From NCBI GenBank assembly GCA_964570785.1, contig CAZMZG010000001.1, forward strand, positions 18,296 to 82,295: DNA of 64,000 nt, in the 5' to 3' direction. Below the pieces are notes generated by a model. It was not told the origin of the DNA and did no database searches. It was given only the letters and a program-made list of their open reading frames with translations. Made by a program: the position numbers and the translations under genes. Positions 18,769 through 27,096 of the stretch are shown here, in pieces. The stretch comes from Thermatribacter sp964570785 (GTDB taxonomy: Bacteria; Atribacterota; Atribacteria; Atribacterales; Thermatribacteraceae). Position 1 is the stretch's first letter, and each line of letters opens with the position of its first letter.

Positions 18769-20310
18769 TCATTCCCACTCGATTGTTGCAGGTGGTTTTG
18801 AAGTGATGTCGTATACCATGCGTCCAATGCCTTTGACTTCGTTAACTACTCTTCTTGCTATAATGTCCAGGGTATCGTAGGACAGGCGAGCCCAATCTGC
18901 GGTCATTCCGTCTTCACTGAGCACTGCCCTTAACACTCCTACATATTCGTAAGTTCTTTCATCACCCATGATACCTACACTTCTTACAGGAACCAGTACT
19001 CCGAAGGATTGCCATATTTTGCGGAATACTGGTGACTTGCTCAGTTCCTGAAATATTATATAATCCACTTCCCGCAGTATTTCCAACCGCTCGGGAGTTA
19101 CCTCTCCTATGATTCTCACAGCCAATCCGGGTCCCGGGAAAGGCTGTCTCCATACTATTTTTTCAGGTATTCCTAACTGTTGAGCCAGAGTTCTCACTTC
19201 GTCTTTAAAAAGAAATTTAAGTGGTTCCAGGACCTTGAGTTGCATGTGTTCGGGTAATCCTCCCACGTTGTGGTGAGTCTTAATGCGAGCAGAAGGACCC
19301 CAGACTGAAGTGCTTTCTATTACGTCTGGGTAAAGAGTTCCCTGAAGAAGATAGGTTATGTTTCCCAGTTTTGCTGCTTCTTCTTCAAAAACTTCAATAA
19401 ACGCTTTACCTATTATTTTTCTCTTTTCTTCGGGATCAGTGACTCCTCGAAGGAGGGAAATAAAACGCTCTCCGGCGTCCACGTAAATAATTCTTTCTTT
19501 GCCCAGAAGTTTTTGGGTACTTTTTAATACTTCTTCGGCTTCTCCTTTTCTAAGTAACCCATTGTTTACAAAAATGCAGTTTAGCTGGTCTCCAATTGCT
19601 CGGTAAGTTAGCACCGCTGCGGTTACGGAATCCACTCCTCCGCTCAGTGCACATACTACCTTCTCTTCTCTTACTTCATTGCGGATATAGTTTATTTGTT
19701 GCTTCAGAATGGATTCCGGGGTCCATTCTGGATTACAGCCACATATGGAAAAAACAAAGTTGGCCAACATTTCCTTGCCCAGAGGTGTATGGGATACTTC
19801 GGGATGGAACTGGATTCCCCATATCTTCCCATCTTCACTGCGGATTGCAGCAAATTCGCAATCTTCGGTCTTCGCAATTCTCAAAAAACCAGGAGGGAGG
19901 GCGACTACACTATCTCCGTGGCTCATCCAGCAAATGGTTTCTCCGCCCATTCTCTCAAACAGTCCTCTTTTTTCAAGAATCGTCAGGAGAGCTCTCCCGT
20001 ATTCTCTTCGGGTGGCTCTTATAACCTTTCCACCCAAACTCTTTACCAGAAGCTGCATTCCATAACAAATTCCCAGAACAGGTTTTCCACTTTGCAGCAC
20101 TTCTTCTGGAAGAGAAGGGGCTTCTTCGCTGGTTACGCTGTAGGGGCTTCCTGAAAGGATTATCCCTTTGATTTCTGGACTATGTAGGTTATATTCTTGG
20201 CCCCTCATGTGGCAGGGCCACACTTCGCTGTAAACCTGCAGTTCTCTAATTCGGCGGGCAATAAGCTGGGTATATTGAGATCCAAAATCAAGGATTACTA
20301 TTTTATCCAT
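18769..20310 (-). CDS. guaA: GMP synthase (glutamine-hydrolysing)
   Basis: Converts XMP to GMP. The 513-residue protein has an N-terminal class I glutamine amidotransferase with nucleophile GICYGMQLL and the HPEVSHTP His-Glu pair. An ATP-pyrophosphatase domain with SGGVDS (P-loop-like) follows, then a C-terminal dimerisation domain ending IEWE, the usual GuaA terminus. It lies 7 nt downstream of guaB, and its product follows directly from the GuaB product. Confidence 0.97.
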   Translation of the reverse strand: MDKIVILDFGSQYTQLIARRIRELQVYSEVWPCHMRGQEYNLHSPEIKGIILSGSPYSVTSEEAPSLPEEVLQSGKPVLGICYGMQLLVKSLGGKVIRATRREYGRALLTILEKRGLFERMGGETICWMSHGDSVVALPPGFLRIAKTEDCEFAAIRSEDGKIWGIQFHPEVSHTPLGKEMLANFVFSICGCNPEWTPESILKQQINYIRNEVREEKVVCALSGGVDSVTAAVLTYRAIGDQLNCIFVNNGLLRKGEAEEVLKSTQKLLGKERIIYVDAGERFISLLRGVTDPEEKRKIIGKAFIEVFEEEAAKLGNITYLLQGTLYPDVIESTSVWGPSARIKTHHNVGGLPEHMQLKVLEPLKFLFKDEVRTLAQQLGIPEKIVWRQPFPGPGLAVRIIGEVTPERLEILREVDYIIFQELSKSPVFRKIWQSFGVLVPVRSVGIMGDERTYEYVGVLRAVLSEDGMTADWARLSYDTLDIIARRVVNEVKGIGRMVYDITSKPPATIEWE

Positions 20311-20317
20311 GCCCTTT

Positions 20318-21481
20318 TCATCTCCCCATTCCTACGCCTTGGCTTTTTTGGAGCAGTTTTCCTTCAGTCCATATGCTTGGGGATATGGCGATTTCTACCT
20401 GGTGCATTTCCTGGATGTTTTTTACGCCAAGAGCCCCCATCGCTCCTTTAAGTGCTCCAAAGAGGTTCATGGTACCATCAGTAAGGTGGCTGGGTCCAAA
20501 AAGTATTTCCTTTAATGAACCCTTGATGCCTACCTTCACCAGAGTACCTCGTGGAAGGTTGGGATCAGGAGTCGCCATACCCCAGTGATGTCCTTTGCCT
20601 GGTGCTTCTTTGGCACTGGCCAAAGGGGAGCCAAGCATGACAGCATCTGCTCCACTGGCAAAGGCTTTTGCTATATCTCCTCCAACTCTCATACCCCCAT
20701 CGGTTATCACCGCTACATAACGACCAGTCGCATTATAGAAATCGTCTCTGGCGCAGGCTACGTCTACGGTAGCGGTAATTTGGGGTACACCTATACCCAG
20801 CACTGCCCTGGTAGTACAGGCTGCACCAGGCCCTATGCCTACCAGAATTCCTGAAGCTCCGGCTTTCATGAGTTCCAGAGCGGCTTTGTACGTTGCGCAG
20901 TTTCCTACGATTACTGGCACACTGCTTTCTCTACAAAACTTTTCAAGGTCAAAAACCTGTTGTTTTGAAGAGATGAAGCGCAGGGTGGTTACCGTGGATT
21001 GAATAACTATAATGTCTGCACCGGCTTTTAAAGCTAATTTGCCCAGCGTCACAGCTTTAGAGGGAGTACAGGAACAGCAAGCAGGAGCTCCCGAAGATTT
21101 AATTTCCTGGATTCTTGAAAAGACTAATTCTTCTTTCACCGGGGCCTGGTAAATTTTTTGGATGAAACTGGTCACTTTTTCTTTAGGCTGACTTATGATT
21201 TCCTCGATTACTGAGTAGGGATTTTCATATTTAGTAAATATGCCTTCCAGGTTAAGCACTCCTAAGCCGCCCATTTTACCGATTTCTACGGCCATTTTAA
21301 CATCGATTACACCGTCCATGGCAGCTCCCAGGAGAGGAATACCCAAAGAAATATCTCCTATTTTGGTTGAGATGTTCACATCGCTGGGGTCAACAGTTGC
21401 TTCACCAGGGACCAGCGAGACATCGTCGAATCCGTAGGCCATCCTTGCTGTGCGGTTTCTCCCGATAAACCAGTTTTCCAT
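20318..21481 (-). CDS. guaB3: IMP dehydrogenase, CBS-less GuaB3-type
   Basis: Predicted to oxidise IMP to XMP with NAD+, feeding GuaA next door. At 387 residues it lacks the roughly 120-residue CBS pair of classical GuaB. The catalytic cysteine loop is GIGPGAACTTR and the phosphate site is ITDGGMRVGGDIAKA. The GSPLASAKEAPGKGHHWGM stretch is characteristic of the GuaB3 family rather than of GMP reductase. Start ATG 21481 has AGGAAGGTGA just upstream. Its position before guaA and purA supports a true IMP dehydrogenase role. Without CBS domains it should not be regulated by CBS-bound nucleotides. Confidence 0.88.
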   Translation of the reverse strand: MENWFIGRNRTARMAYGFDDVSLVPGEATVDPSDVNISTKIGDISLGIPLLGAAMDGVIDVKMAVEIGKMGGLGVLNLEGIFTKYENPYSVIEEIISQPKEKVTSFIQKIYQAPVKEELVFSRIQEIKSSGAPACCSCTPSKAVTLGKLALKAGADIIVIQSTVTTLRFISSKQQVFDLEKFCRESSVPVIVGNCATYKAALELMKAGASGILVGIGPGAACTTRAVLGIGVPQITATVDVACARDDFYNATGRYVAVITDGGMRVGGDIAKAFASGADAVMLGSPLASAKEAPGKGHHWGMATPDPNLPRGTLVKVGIKGSLKEILFGPSHLTDGTMNLFGALKGAMGALGVKNIQEMHQVEIAISPSIWTEGKLLQKSQGVGMGR

Positions 21482-21551
21482 CGCAGCTCACCTTCCTGTT
21501 TTTTTAAGATTGCTTAAGTGGAAAAATAAGGTTTGCGTGAACGATTCAAAA

Positions 21552-21580
21552 ATTATACTATCGGTTTGCAATAATCTCAA
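21552..21580 (-). promoter_or_regulatory. Promoter of the guaB-guaA-purA-ligA-gat-dnaE operon
   Basis: The minus strand reads -35 TTGAGA (21575-21580), a 17-nt spacer and -10 TATAAT (21552-21557). The leader to the guaB ATG is about 60 nt and shows no riboswitch-like fold. This is the only promoter seen for roughly 13 kb of tightly packed genes downstream. Confidence 0.85.
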
Positions 21581-21605
21581 ATAAGGAATTCGAGTTCCCA
21601 AATAA

Positions 21606-21639
21606 GCTTCCCAGAGTTGTTAAAATAGCCCTGGGAAGC
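21606..21639 (-). terminator. Stem-loop just after groL
   Basis: A 9-bp inverted repeat (GCTTCCCAG / CTGGGAAGC) begins 2 nt after the groL stop codon. The bases after the stem are TTATTTGGG, so the U-tract is poor. It is either a weak terminator or a 3'-end stabiliser. Confidence 0.55.
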
Positions 21640-21641
21640 CT

Positions 21642-23219
21642 CTATTCTTCTGATTCCGCAATTATAGCTTGGGTGGTTAATACCAGAGAGGCGATGCTAA
21701 ATGCGTTCTGAAGAGCGGTGAGCACTACTTTGGTTGGGTCTATGATGCCTGCGTCCTGCATGTTAGCAAAACTACCTCTCATGACATCAAAACCCCAGCC
21801 GATGGGTTTTTCTTTTATTGTGGCTATAATGAGTGCACCATTAAAGCCTGCGTTTTCTGCAATCCTTTTTGCGGGCTCTTCAAGAGCTCTGCCGATTATG
21901 TTGGCTCCTACTCTTTCGTCTTCTTTTTCAAAATCCAGGGCTTTAATCTTCTGAGAGGCGTGTACCAGAATAGCTCCTCCTCCTGGGACGATTCCCTTCT
22001 CCATTGCTGCCTGGGTAGCGGCGAGTGCATCTTCTACTCGAAACTTTTTCTCCTTAAGCTCTGTTTCAGTTGGTGCCCCGACCTTGACAACTGCTATGCC
22101 TCCTGCCAATTTGGCAAGCCGTTCCCGAAGTTTTTCTCTTTCATATTCAGAAGTTGTTTTCTCAATTTGAGTTTTGATTTGCTTTATGCGTTCCTCAATA
22201 TCTTTTTTGTTGCCCTTACCTCCTATAATGGTAGTTTTATCCTTGGTGGCTACAACCTTGTCAGCCTGGCCCAGGAGATCAGTAGTTACTCTTTCGAGCT
22301 TCATGCCCAGTTCTTGAGAAACTACCTGGGCCCCGGTTAACACCGCTATGTCTTTAAGAATTTCTTTTCTGCGCTCTCCGAAAGCAGGAGCTTTCACTGC
22401 TAGTACCTTTAGAACGTCCTGGAGCTTGTTAATCACCAGGGTAGTTAGAGCTTCTCCTTCCACTTCTTCAGCAATGATAAGTAAAGAGGCTCCTCGCTGG
22501 TGCACCTTTTGTAGAAGGGGGATAAGTGGCCTGCTGGTATTTATTTTAAAGTCTGTAACCAGTATATAGGGATTTTCGAGTACTGCTTCCATTTTTTCTG
22601 GGTTGGTAACCATGTATGGCGAAAGAAAGCCACGGTCGAATTGGATTCCTTCTACCAGTTCAAGGATGGTTTGGGATGAGGGTGACTCTTCAATAGTAAT
22701 TACTCCGTCCTTGCCAACTTTTTCCATGGCTTGAGTTATTAGTTTGCCAATTTCGATGTCATTTGCAGAAATAGAGGCTACCTGAACAATTTGCTCTGAG
22801 TTTTCTATCCTGATACTCGAATTTTCTATGAAATCAATTGCCTGTTTAACGGCTTTTTCCATACCCTGCTTGAGCAAAACCGGGTTATATTCTATAGCTG
22901 TTGCTTTTAATCCCTCTTCAATCATTTTTTGAGCAAGTACCAGAGCAGTTGTGGTGCCATCGCCGACAACTTCGTTAGTTTTGGTAGCTATTTCCTTGGC
23001 GAGTTTGCTGCCTAGCTCCTCAAGACAGTCCTCAATCTCTACTTCTCTGGCTATTGTCACACCATCGTTGCTGACTACTGGAGGACCATACTTTTTCTCT
23101 ATAACCACGTTCCTGCCCTTGGGGCCAAGGGTAAGCTTTACCAGGTCTGTCACTTTGTTTATTCCATTTTTTATAGCTCTCTGAGCTTCGGTTCCAAGAA
23201 TCACTTTTTTGGCAGTCAT
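21642..23219 (-). CDS. groL: 60 kDa chaperonin GroEL, without adjacent groES
   Basis: Double-ring ATP-driven protein-folding machine. The 525-residue protein has the ATP site LGPKGRNVV and GDGTTTA (about residues 31-90), the apical-domain stretch FDRGFLSPYMV, and the VPGGGAILVHA segment near 410. The C terminus stops at IIAESEE and lacks the usual Gly-Gly-Met tail that fills the cavity in many GroELs. No groES lies on either side; in most bacteria it directly precedes groL. A good ribosome-binding site (AAGGAAGGTG) and its own promoter precede it. Confidence 0.96.
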   Translation of the reverse strand: MTAKKVILGTEAQRAIKNGINKVTDLVKLTLGPKGRNVVIEKKYGPPVVSNDGVTIAREVEIEDCLEELGSKLAKEIATKTNEVVGDGTTTALVLAQKMIEEGLKATAIEYNPVLLKQGMEKAVKQAIDFIENSSIRIENSEQIVQVASISANDIEIGKLITQAMEKVGKDGVITIEESPSSQTILELVEGIQFDRGFLSPYMVTNPEKMEAVLENPYILVTDFKINTSRPLIPLLQKVHQRGASLLIIAEEVEGEALTTLVINKLQDVLKVLAVKAPAFGERRKEILKDIAVLTGAQVVSQELGMKLERVTTDLLGQADKVVATKDKTTIIGGKGNKKDIEERIKQIKTQIEKTTSEYEREKLRERLAKLAGGIAVVKVGAPTETELKEKKFRVEDALAATQAAMEKGIVPGGGAILVHASQKIKALDFEKEDERVGANIIGRALEEPAKRIAENAGFNGALIIATIKEKPIGWGFDVMRGSFANMQDAGIIDPTKVVLTALQNAFSIASLVLTTQAIIAESEE

Positions 23220-23280
23220 TTAAGGCACCTTCCTTTCCAGCACTGGCTGAGCTTGGTAGTTGTCCAAAAGTGTTCAATTT

Positions 23281-23308
23281 ATGATAACAGAGCATGAGGA
23301 GAATGCAA
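23281..23308 (-). promoter_or_regulatory. groL promoter with extended -10
   Basis: Minus strand: -35 TTGCAT (23303-23308), 16-nt spacer and -10 TATCAT (23281-23286) preceded by TGT, an extended -10. It lies between the tsaD stop and groL. I looked for a CIRCE operator (TTAGCACTC with its inverted repeat) and found none. Confidence 0.72.
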
Positions 23309-23329
23309 GTTATTTGCGTTGGGTATCAA

Positions 23330-24337
23330 TCAGGTTATGCTAAGTTTGGGGTTTGGTTCCAGAGTCTTTATAGAGAAGTAATTTTGGGGTTTTTGAGTGA
23401 AGTGAAAGTAACCACAAGCGGCTATCATTGCTGCATTGTCGGTACAGAACTTTTTTGAGGGAAGGTAGAGTTCAAGTCCTTCTTTCTGGGTTTCTTCCTT
23501 CAACCTCTCTCTGAGGGTTCTGTTAGCAGCTACCCCTCCTCCTATTGCTATTTTTTGGACTTTCAGTTTTTTGGCAGCGAGAATAGTTTTTTTAGTGAGT
23601 ACTCGAACTACACTCTCCTGAAAAGAGGCCACCAGGTCTTTTGTGTCTTCTGGTTCAAGTTTCGAACTTTGATAAGTTCTTATTACTGCTGTTTTCAAGC
23701 CACTGAAGCTAAATTCAAAACTGTTTTCATTTTCGAAACCTGCTTTGAAGATGAAACGTGATGGGTTACCTTCTTTGCTGAGATCATCGATAACTGGTCC
23801 TCCGGGGTAACCAAGCCCTAAAAACCTGGCTATTTTATCGAAAGCTTCTCCTGCTGCGTCGTCTCTGGTACGCCCTAAAGGATGATAATTGCCCCATTCT
23901 TTGGCGGCTATCAATTCAGTGTGTCCACCTGAGGCAATGAGAGCTACAAAAGGAGGAGTTAGATCTTGATGTTCGAGATAGGCCGCAAATAAATGACCTT
24001 CGATGTGATTAACGCCAATGATAGGTGAGTTGAAACACAGGGCTAAAGCTTTGGCCCAGCAAGTTCCCATGAGTAGCGAGCCCATTAAACCTGGTCCTAT
24101 GGTTACTGCTATGAGGTTTATTTCTTCAAGTCCGATTTTTGCCTGAAAGAGTGCTTCCTGAGTCACATAGGGAAGTAACTCCAGGTGTTTCCGCGAAGCT
24201 ACTTCGGGTACTACTCCTCCGTATTTGCGATGAAAATCTACCTGGCTGGATACAACATTGGAAAGGACCTGATTTCCATTTTTGAGCACTGCACAACAGG
24301 TATCGTCGCAGCTGGTTTCGATTCCCAAAACGTACAC
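23330..24337 (-). CDS. tsaD: tRNA N6-threonylcarbamoyladenosine transferase
   Basis: Catalytic subunit that transfers the threonylcarbamoyl group to A37 of ANN-decoding tRNAs. The 335-residue ASKHA-fold protein starts GIETSCDDT. It has the metal-binding HIEGHLFAAY histidines (about residue 110), the VALIASGGHTEL loop and the IAIGGGVAANRTLR segment. Start GTG 24337 follows AGAGGAGG. The partner genes tsaB, tsaE and rimI lie just upstream in the same operon; tsaC is not in the window. Confidence 0.96.
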   Translation of the reverse strand: MYVLGIETSCDDTCCAVLKNGNQVLSNVVSSQVDFHRKYGGVVPEVASRKHLELLPYVTQEALFQAKIGLEEINLIAVTIGPGLMGSLLMGTCWAKALALCFNSPIIGVNHIEGHLFAAYLEHQDLTPPFVALIASGGHTELIAAKEWGNYHPLGRTRDDAAGEAFDKIARFLGLGYPGGPVIDDLSKEGNPSRFIFKAGFENENSFEFSFSGLKTAVIRTYQSSKLEPEDTKDLVASFQESVVRVLTKKTILAAKKLKVQKIAIGGGVAANRTLRERLKEETQKEGLELYLPSKKFCTDNAAMIAACGYFHFTQKPQNYFSIKTLEPNPKLSIT

Positions 24338-24352
24338 TTTTTCCTCCTCTGC

Positions 24353-24838
24353 TTACAGGTTTTTTTTCATGACCAGGGCATCTTCGCCATCGCTGTAATA
24401 AGACTTGCGAAGGCCTATTTGGGAAAACCCCAATTTATGGTAAAGCGCCTGGGCTACCTTATTGGAAGTTCTCACTTCCAGGAGAATTTCCTTACAACCC
24501 TTGTTCCTTGCAAACTCAAATGCGTAGTGCAGGAGTCTTTTGCCATAACCTTTTCTACGGAAGTCAGGATGAATGGCAAAAGTGGTAATGTGGGCTTCTC
24601 GAAGATAAATCCAGAGCCCAACGTACCCTATTAACTTACTGCCCAGGAGAGCCACAAAATAGTGAGCTATTTTGTTAGAAAGTTCACTCAAAAAGAGAGA
24701 GTAGCTCCAGGGATGTTTAAAGGACTGTTTTTCTATGGCTACCACATAGGGTAAGTGCTGGAAACGCATTTTCTGGATGGTAAACGCATTTTCGGCGTTT
24801 GCCGGTTGAGTTTGGTTACTAAAAAGGTTTTGCACCAT
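24353..24838 (-). CDS. rimI: Ribosomal-protein-alanine N-acetyltransferase RimI
   Basis: GNAT-fold acetyltransferase, about 161 residues. The FAIHPDFRRKGYGKRLL stretch contains the acetyl-CoA pyrophosphate loop (RxxGxG/A type), followed by LLEVRTSNKVAQALYHKLGF, the classic RimI C-terminal motif. RimI acetylates the N terminus of ribosomal protein S18. It sits between tsaB and tsaD, as in many bacteria. ATG 24838 overlaps tsaB by 20 nt. An upstream start at 24910 and a downstream ATG near MRFQHLPYV are possible. Confidence 0.88.
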   Translation of the reverse strand: MVQNLFSNQTQPANAENAFTIQKMRFQHLPYVVAIEKQSFKHPWSYSLFLSELSNKIAHYFVALLGSKLIGYVGLWIYLREAHITTFAIHPDFRRKGYGKRLLHYAFEFARNKGCKEILLEVRTSNKVAQALYHKLGFSQIGLRKSYYSDGEDALVMKKNL

Positions 24839-25520
24839 AGATGGGTCTAACGCGAAAGATGTTTTCAATATTCGTGATTTCTTTGTTTTTGCGCTGCTGG
24901 TATATTTCAATCAATCGCAGTGCTTGTGGAAAAGCTTGCATAAAAAGAAGGCCGCTTTCGCTTTTTTCAAAATGTTTTCGGAGAAAAGAAAAAGGAGATA
25001 CGACCAGTCCCTTGCAATGGACGTATTTTGTCATGAATTCCTGGATGCTCCCTGTGTTGACCCGGGTAATTGGTTGTATTTCCTCCCGACATGTCTTCCA
25101 ATCTAAATCTACCCAGAATATTTCTTCTTTCTTGTGGTGAATTACCGGGAGTAGCTTTTCAAGATTTTTTGGGAAAGGGCTCGCCTTGATTGCTTCAAGA
25201 ACAAGGCTTTCCAGAGTAGAAAAACCTACCAAAGGCAGTTGATAGCTAAAAGCGATTGCTTTGGCGACACAAACCCCAATCTTTACCCCGGTAAAAGAGC
25301 CGGGACCTGTTCCCACTATAATGGCTTCGAGGTTATTGGACTGCAGAGAATATTCCTTTTTGATATATTCCAGGTGATCAAACAAATATCTGGAGTGATT
25401 TTCTCTGGCATAATGAAGTAAAGAGATTTTCGCTTCTTGACCTTCGCTAACCGCCACAGAGAGCCAGGGAGTGCTGCTATCAAGTGCAAGAATATATTTT
25501 TTGTTGTTCTCGGTTTTCAT
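24819..25520 (-). CDS. tsaB: t6A biosynthesis protein TsaB
   Basis: Non-catalytic ASKHA partner that binds TsaD and TsaE in the t6A-modification complex. The 233-residue protein has the ILALDSSTPWLSVAV start and the IIVGTGPGSFTGVKIG motif near residue 70, both diagnostic. It overlaps tsaE by 4 nt (ATGA) and rimI by about 20 nt. Confidence 0.94.
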   Translation of the reverse strand: MKTENNKKYILALDSSTPWLSVAVSEGQEAKISLLHYARENHSRYLFDHLEYIKKEYSLQSNNLEAIIVGTGPGSFTGVKIGVCVAKAIAFSYQLPLVGFSTLESLVLEAIKASPFPKNLEKLLPVIHHKKEEIFWVDLDWKTCREEIQPITRVNTGSIQEFMTKYVHCKGLVVSPFSFLRKHFEKSESGLLFMQAFPQALRLIEIYQQRKNKEITNIENIFRVRPIYGAKPF

Positions 25521-25978
25521 TCCCAGTACTCCACAACTATTTCTCGAGCAGAAAAATCCTTCCAGAATATTTTAACCATAATAAAGGGATTTGAAAAATG
25601 ATAAATGAATTTATCAGCCCATTCTATTACTACTATTCCGGGTTGGTCTACATATTCTTCAAAACCGAGCTCTAACACCTCTTCCCAACTGTCAAGACGA
25701 TAAAAATCCATGTGGTACATAATTCCCTGTTTACCCTGATACTCGTGTATCAACGCAAAGGTGGGACTGGTTACTTTTTCTGCAGGGATACCCAGGGCTT
25801 CCCCAATACCTTTGGTTAGAGCTGTCTTGCCAGCCCCAAGAGCTCCTACAAGCAATATTAAGTTTGTTCTGTATTGTTGTGCCAGGGCAAGAATTTTTTT
25901 ACCTATTTCGAGAGTCTCTTTTTCCAGCATAACTTCAGCTTGCAGGATGACTGTGCCTTTTTTATCTTCTTTTTTCAT
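25517..25978 (-). CDS. tsaE: tRNA t6A biosynthesis ATPase TsaE
   Basis: P-loop ATPase needed for turnover of the TsaBD complex. The 153-residue protein has Walker A LVGALGAGKTALTKG, then VTSPTFALIHEYQG and the HMDFYRL motif, and the late VVIEWADK segment, all typical. ATG 25978 is chosen for the AGGAAGG just upstream and the ATGA overlap with the alr stop. Confidence 0.95.
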   Translation of the reverse strand: MKKEDKKGTVILQAEVMLEKETLEIGKKILALAQQYRTNLILLVGALGAGKTALTKGIGEALGIPAEKVTSPTFALIHEYQGKQGIMYHMDFYRLDSWEEVLELGFEEYVDQPGIVVIEWADKFIYHFSNPFIMVKIFWKDFSAREIVVEYWE

Positions 25979-27096
25979 ATTACCTTCCTGCATTCAATTT
26001 TTCCAAAATTGCAAAGTATTTCATGGGGTATGGTTGCAGCCCGCTCGGCCAGTTCTTCGGGACGAATTTCTTCGTTACCATCTTCACCCAGGATAGTAAC
26101 CACATCTCCTCTCCGTACTCCTTCTATCTCGGTTACGTCGATTACTATCTGCTCCATAGTGATGGTTCCTAACACGGGAACTCTTTTCCCTCTGAGGAGG
26201 ACTTCTATTTTGTTGGACAGGTTACGTGACAGTCCCCAGTAATAACCGATATTTGCAACTGCTACCCTGGTAGTTCTCCAGGTGGTAAAAGTGGCCCCAT
26301 AACTTACTTTATGGCCTGGAGGCAATTCTTTAAGATGAGTTATCCGGGTTTTGATGTTCATTACCGGCTTTAACCCAAACTTTTCGATTCGCAAGTGATT
26401 TGTGGTAGGAGAAACACCAAAAAGTGCTATGCCTATTCGAGCTCCGTCAAGACGGGCTTCAGGTAAGTTTAAAAATGCTGCACTGTTTGCGCAGTATTTT
26501 TTTAGAGGCTGTCCACAGATTCTTTCTATTTTCTGGCAGGTTTCTGCAAATAGCTGGAGTTGCTTCCGAGTATACTCAAAGTCGGTTTCAGCACAAGCAA
26601 AGTGAGTCATTACTCCTTTTAGTTGAGGGAAAAGCTCGTAGAGATGGTTTTTAATGGATCCTGTTTCCAGCTCTGAAGGCAAGAAACCCATTCTTCCCAT
26701 TCCAGTATCTATAAATAGATAAAAATTTAGGGGCGATTTTTTAAATGTTCTTTTTAGGAGATTCAATTCTTCTCGGGAGGAGACAACGGGAGTAAGCTTA
26801 TAAAAAAAAAGAGCTTCCACTTCTTCTGGCATTACACTTCCCAGAATTATCAGTTCTCCCTCAATACCGCTTTTCCTGAGCTTGATTCCTTCTTGAACGC
26901 TTCCCACCGCGAAATTTGAAAGACCGCATTCTGAAAGAACTTTTATGGCTTCAATGCCATGCCCGTAAGCGTTGCTTTTAACTACGCCAATTATTTTATA
27001 TTCTCGTTTTTGAGCAAGTTTGCTAAGGATCCGGTAGTTGTTACACAATTTTTGAGAGTCAATTTCCATCCAGGAAGGGTATTCTGTATTGTCCAT
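25975..27096 (-). CDS. alr: Alanine racemase
   Basis: PLP-dependent enzyme making D-Ala for peptidoglycan. The 373-residue protein has the PLP lysine in GVVKSNAYGHG (about residue 39), the IDTGMGRMGF strand and the catalytic Tyr region HKVSYGATF. The usual GYADG motif reads GYYWG here. ATG 27096 has GAAGGTGG upstream and overlaps nnr by 38 nt. The nnr-alr-tsaE-tsaB-rimI-tsaD order resembles that in several anaerobes. Confidence 0.93.
   Translation of the reverse strand: MDNTEYPSWMEIDSQKLCNNYRILSKLAQKREYKIIGVVKSNAYGHGIEAIKVLSECGLSNFAVGSVQEGIKLRKSGIEGELIILGSVMPEEVEALFFYKLTPVVSSREELNLLKRTFKKSPLNFYLFIDTGMGRMGFLPSELETGSIKNHLYELFPQLKGVMTHFACAETDFEYTRKQLQLFAETCQKIERICGQPLKKYCANSAAFLNLPEARLDGARIGIALFGVSPTTNHLRIEKFGLKPVMNIKTRITHLKELPPGHKVSYGATFTTWRTTRVAVANIGYYWGLSRNLSNKIEVLLRGKRVPVLGTITMEQIVIDVTEIEGVRRGDVVTILGEDGNEEIRPEELAERAATIPHEILCNFGKIECRKVI

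Noticed and set aside
23220..23280. Possible CIRCE operator upstream of groL
   Set aside because: GCACT occurs once, but the inverted partner GAGTGCTAA is absent.
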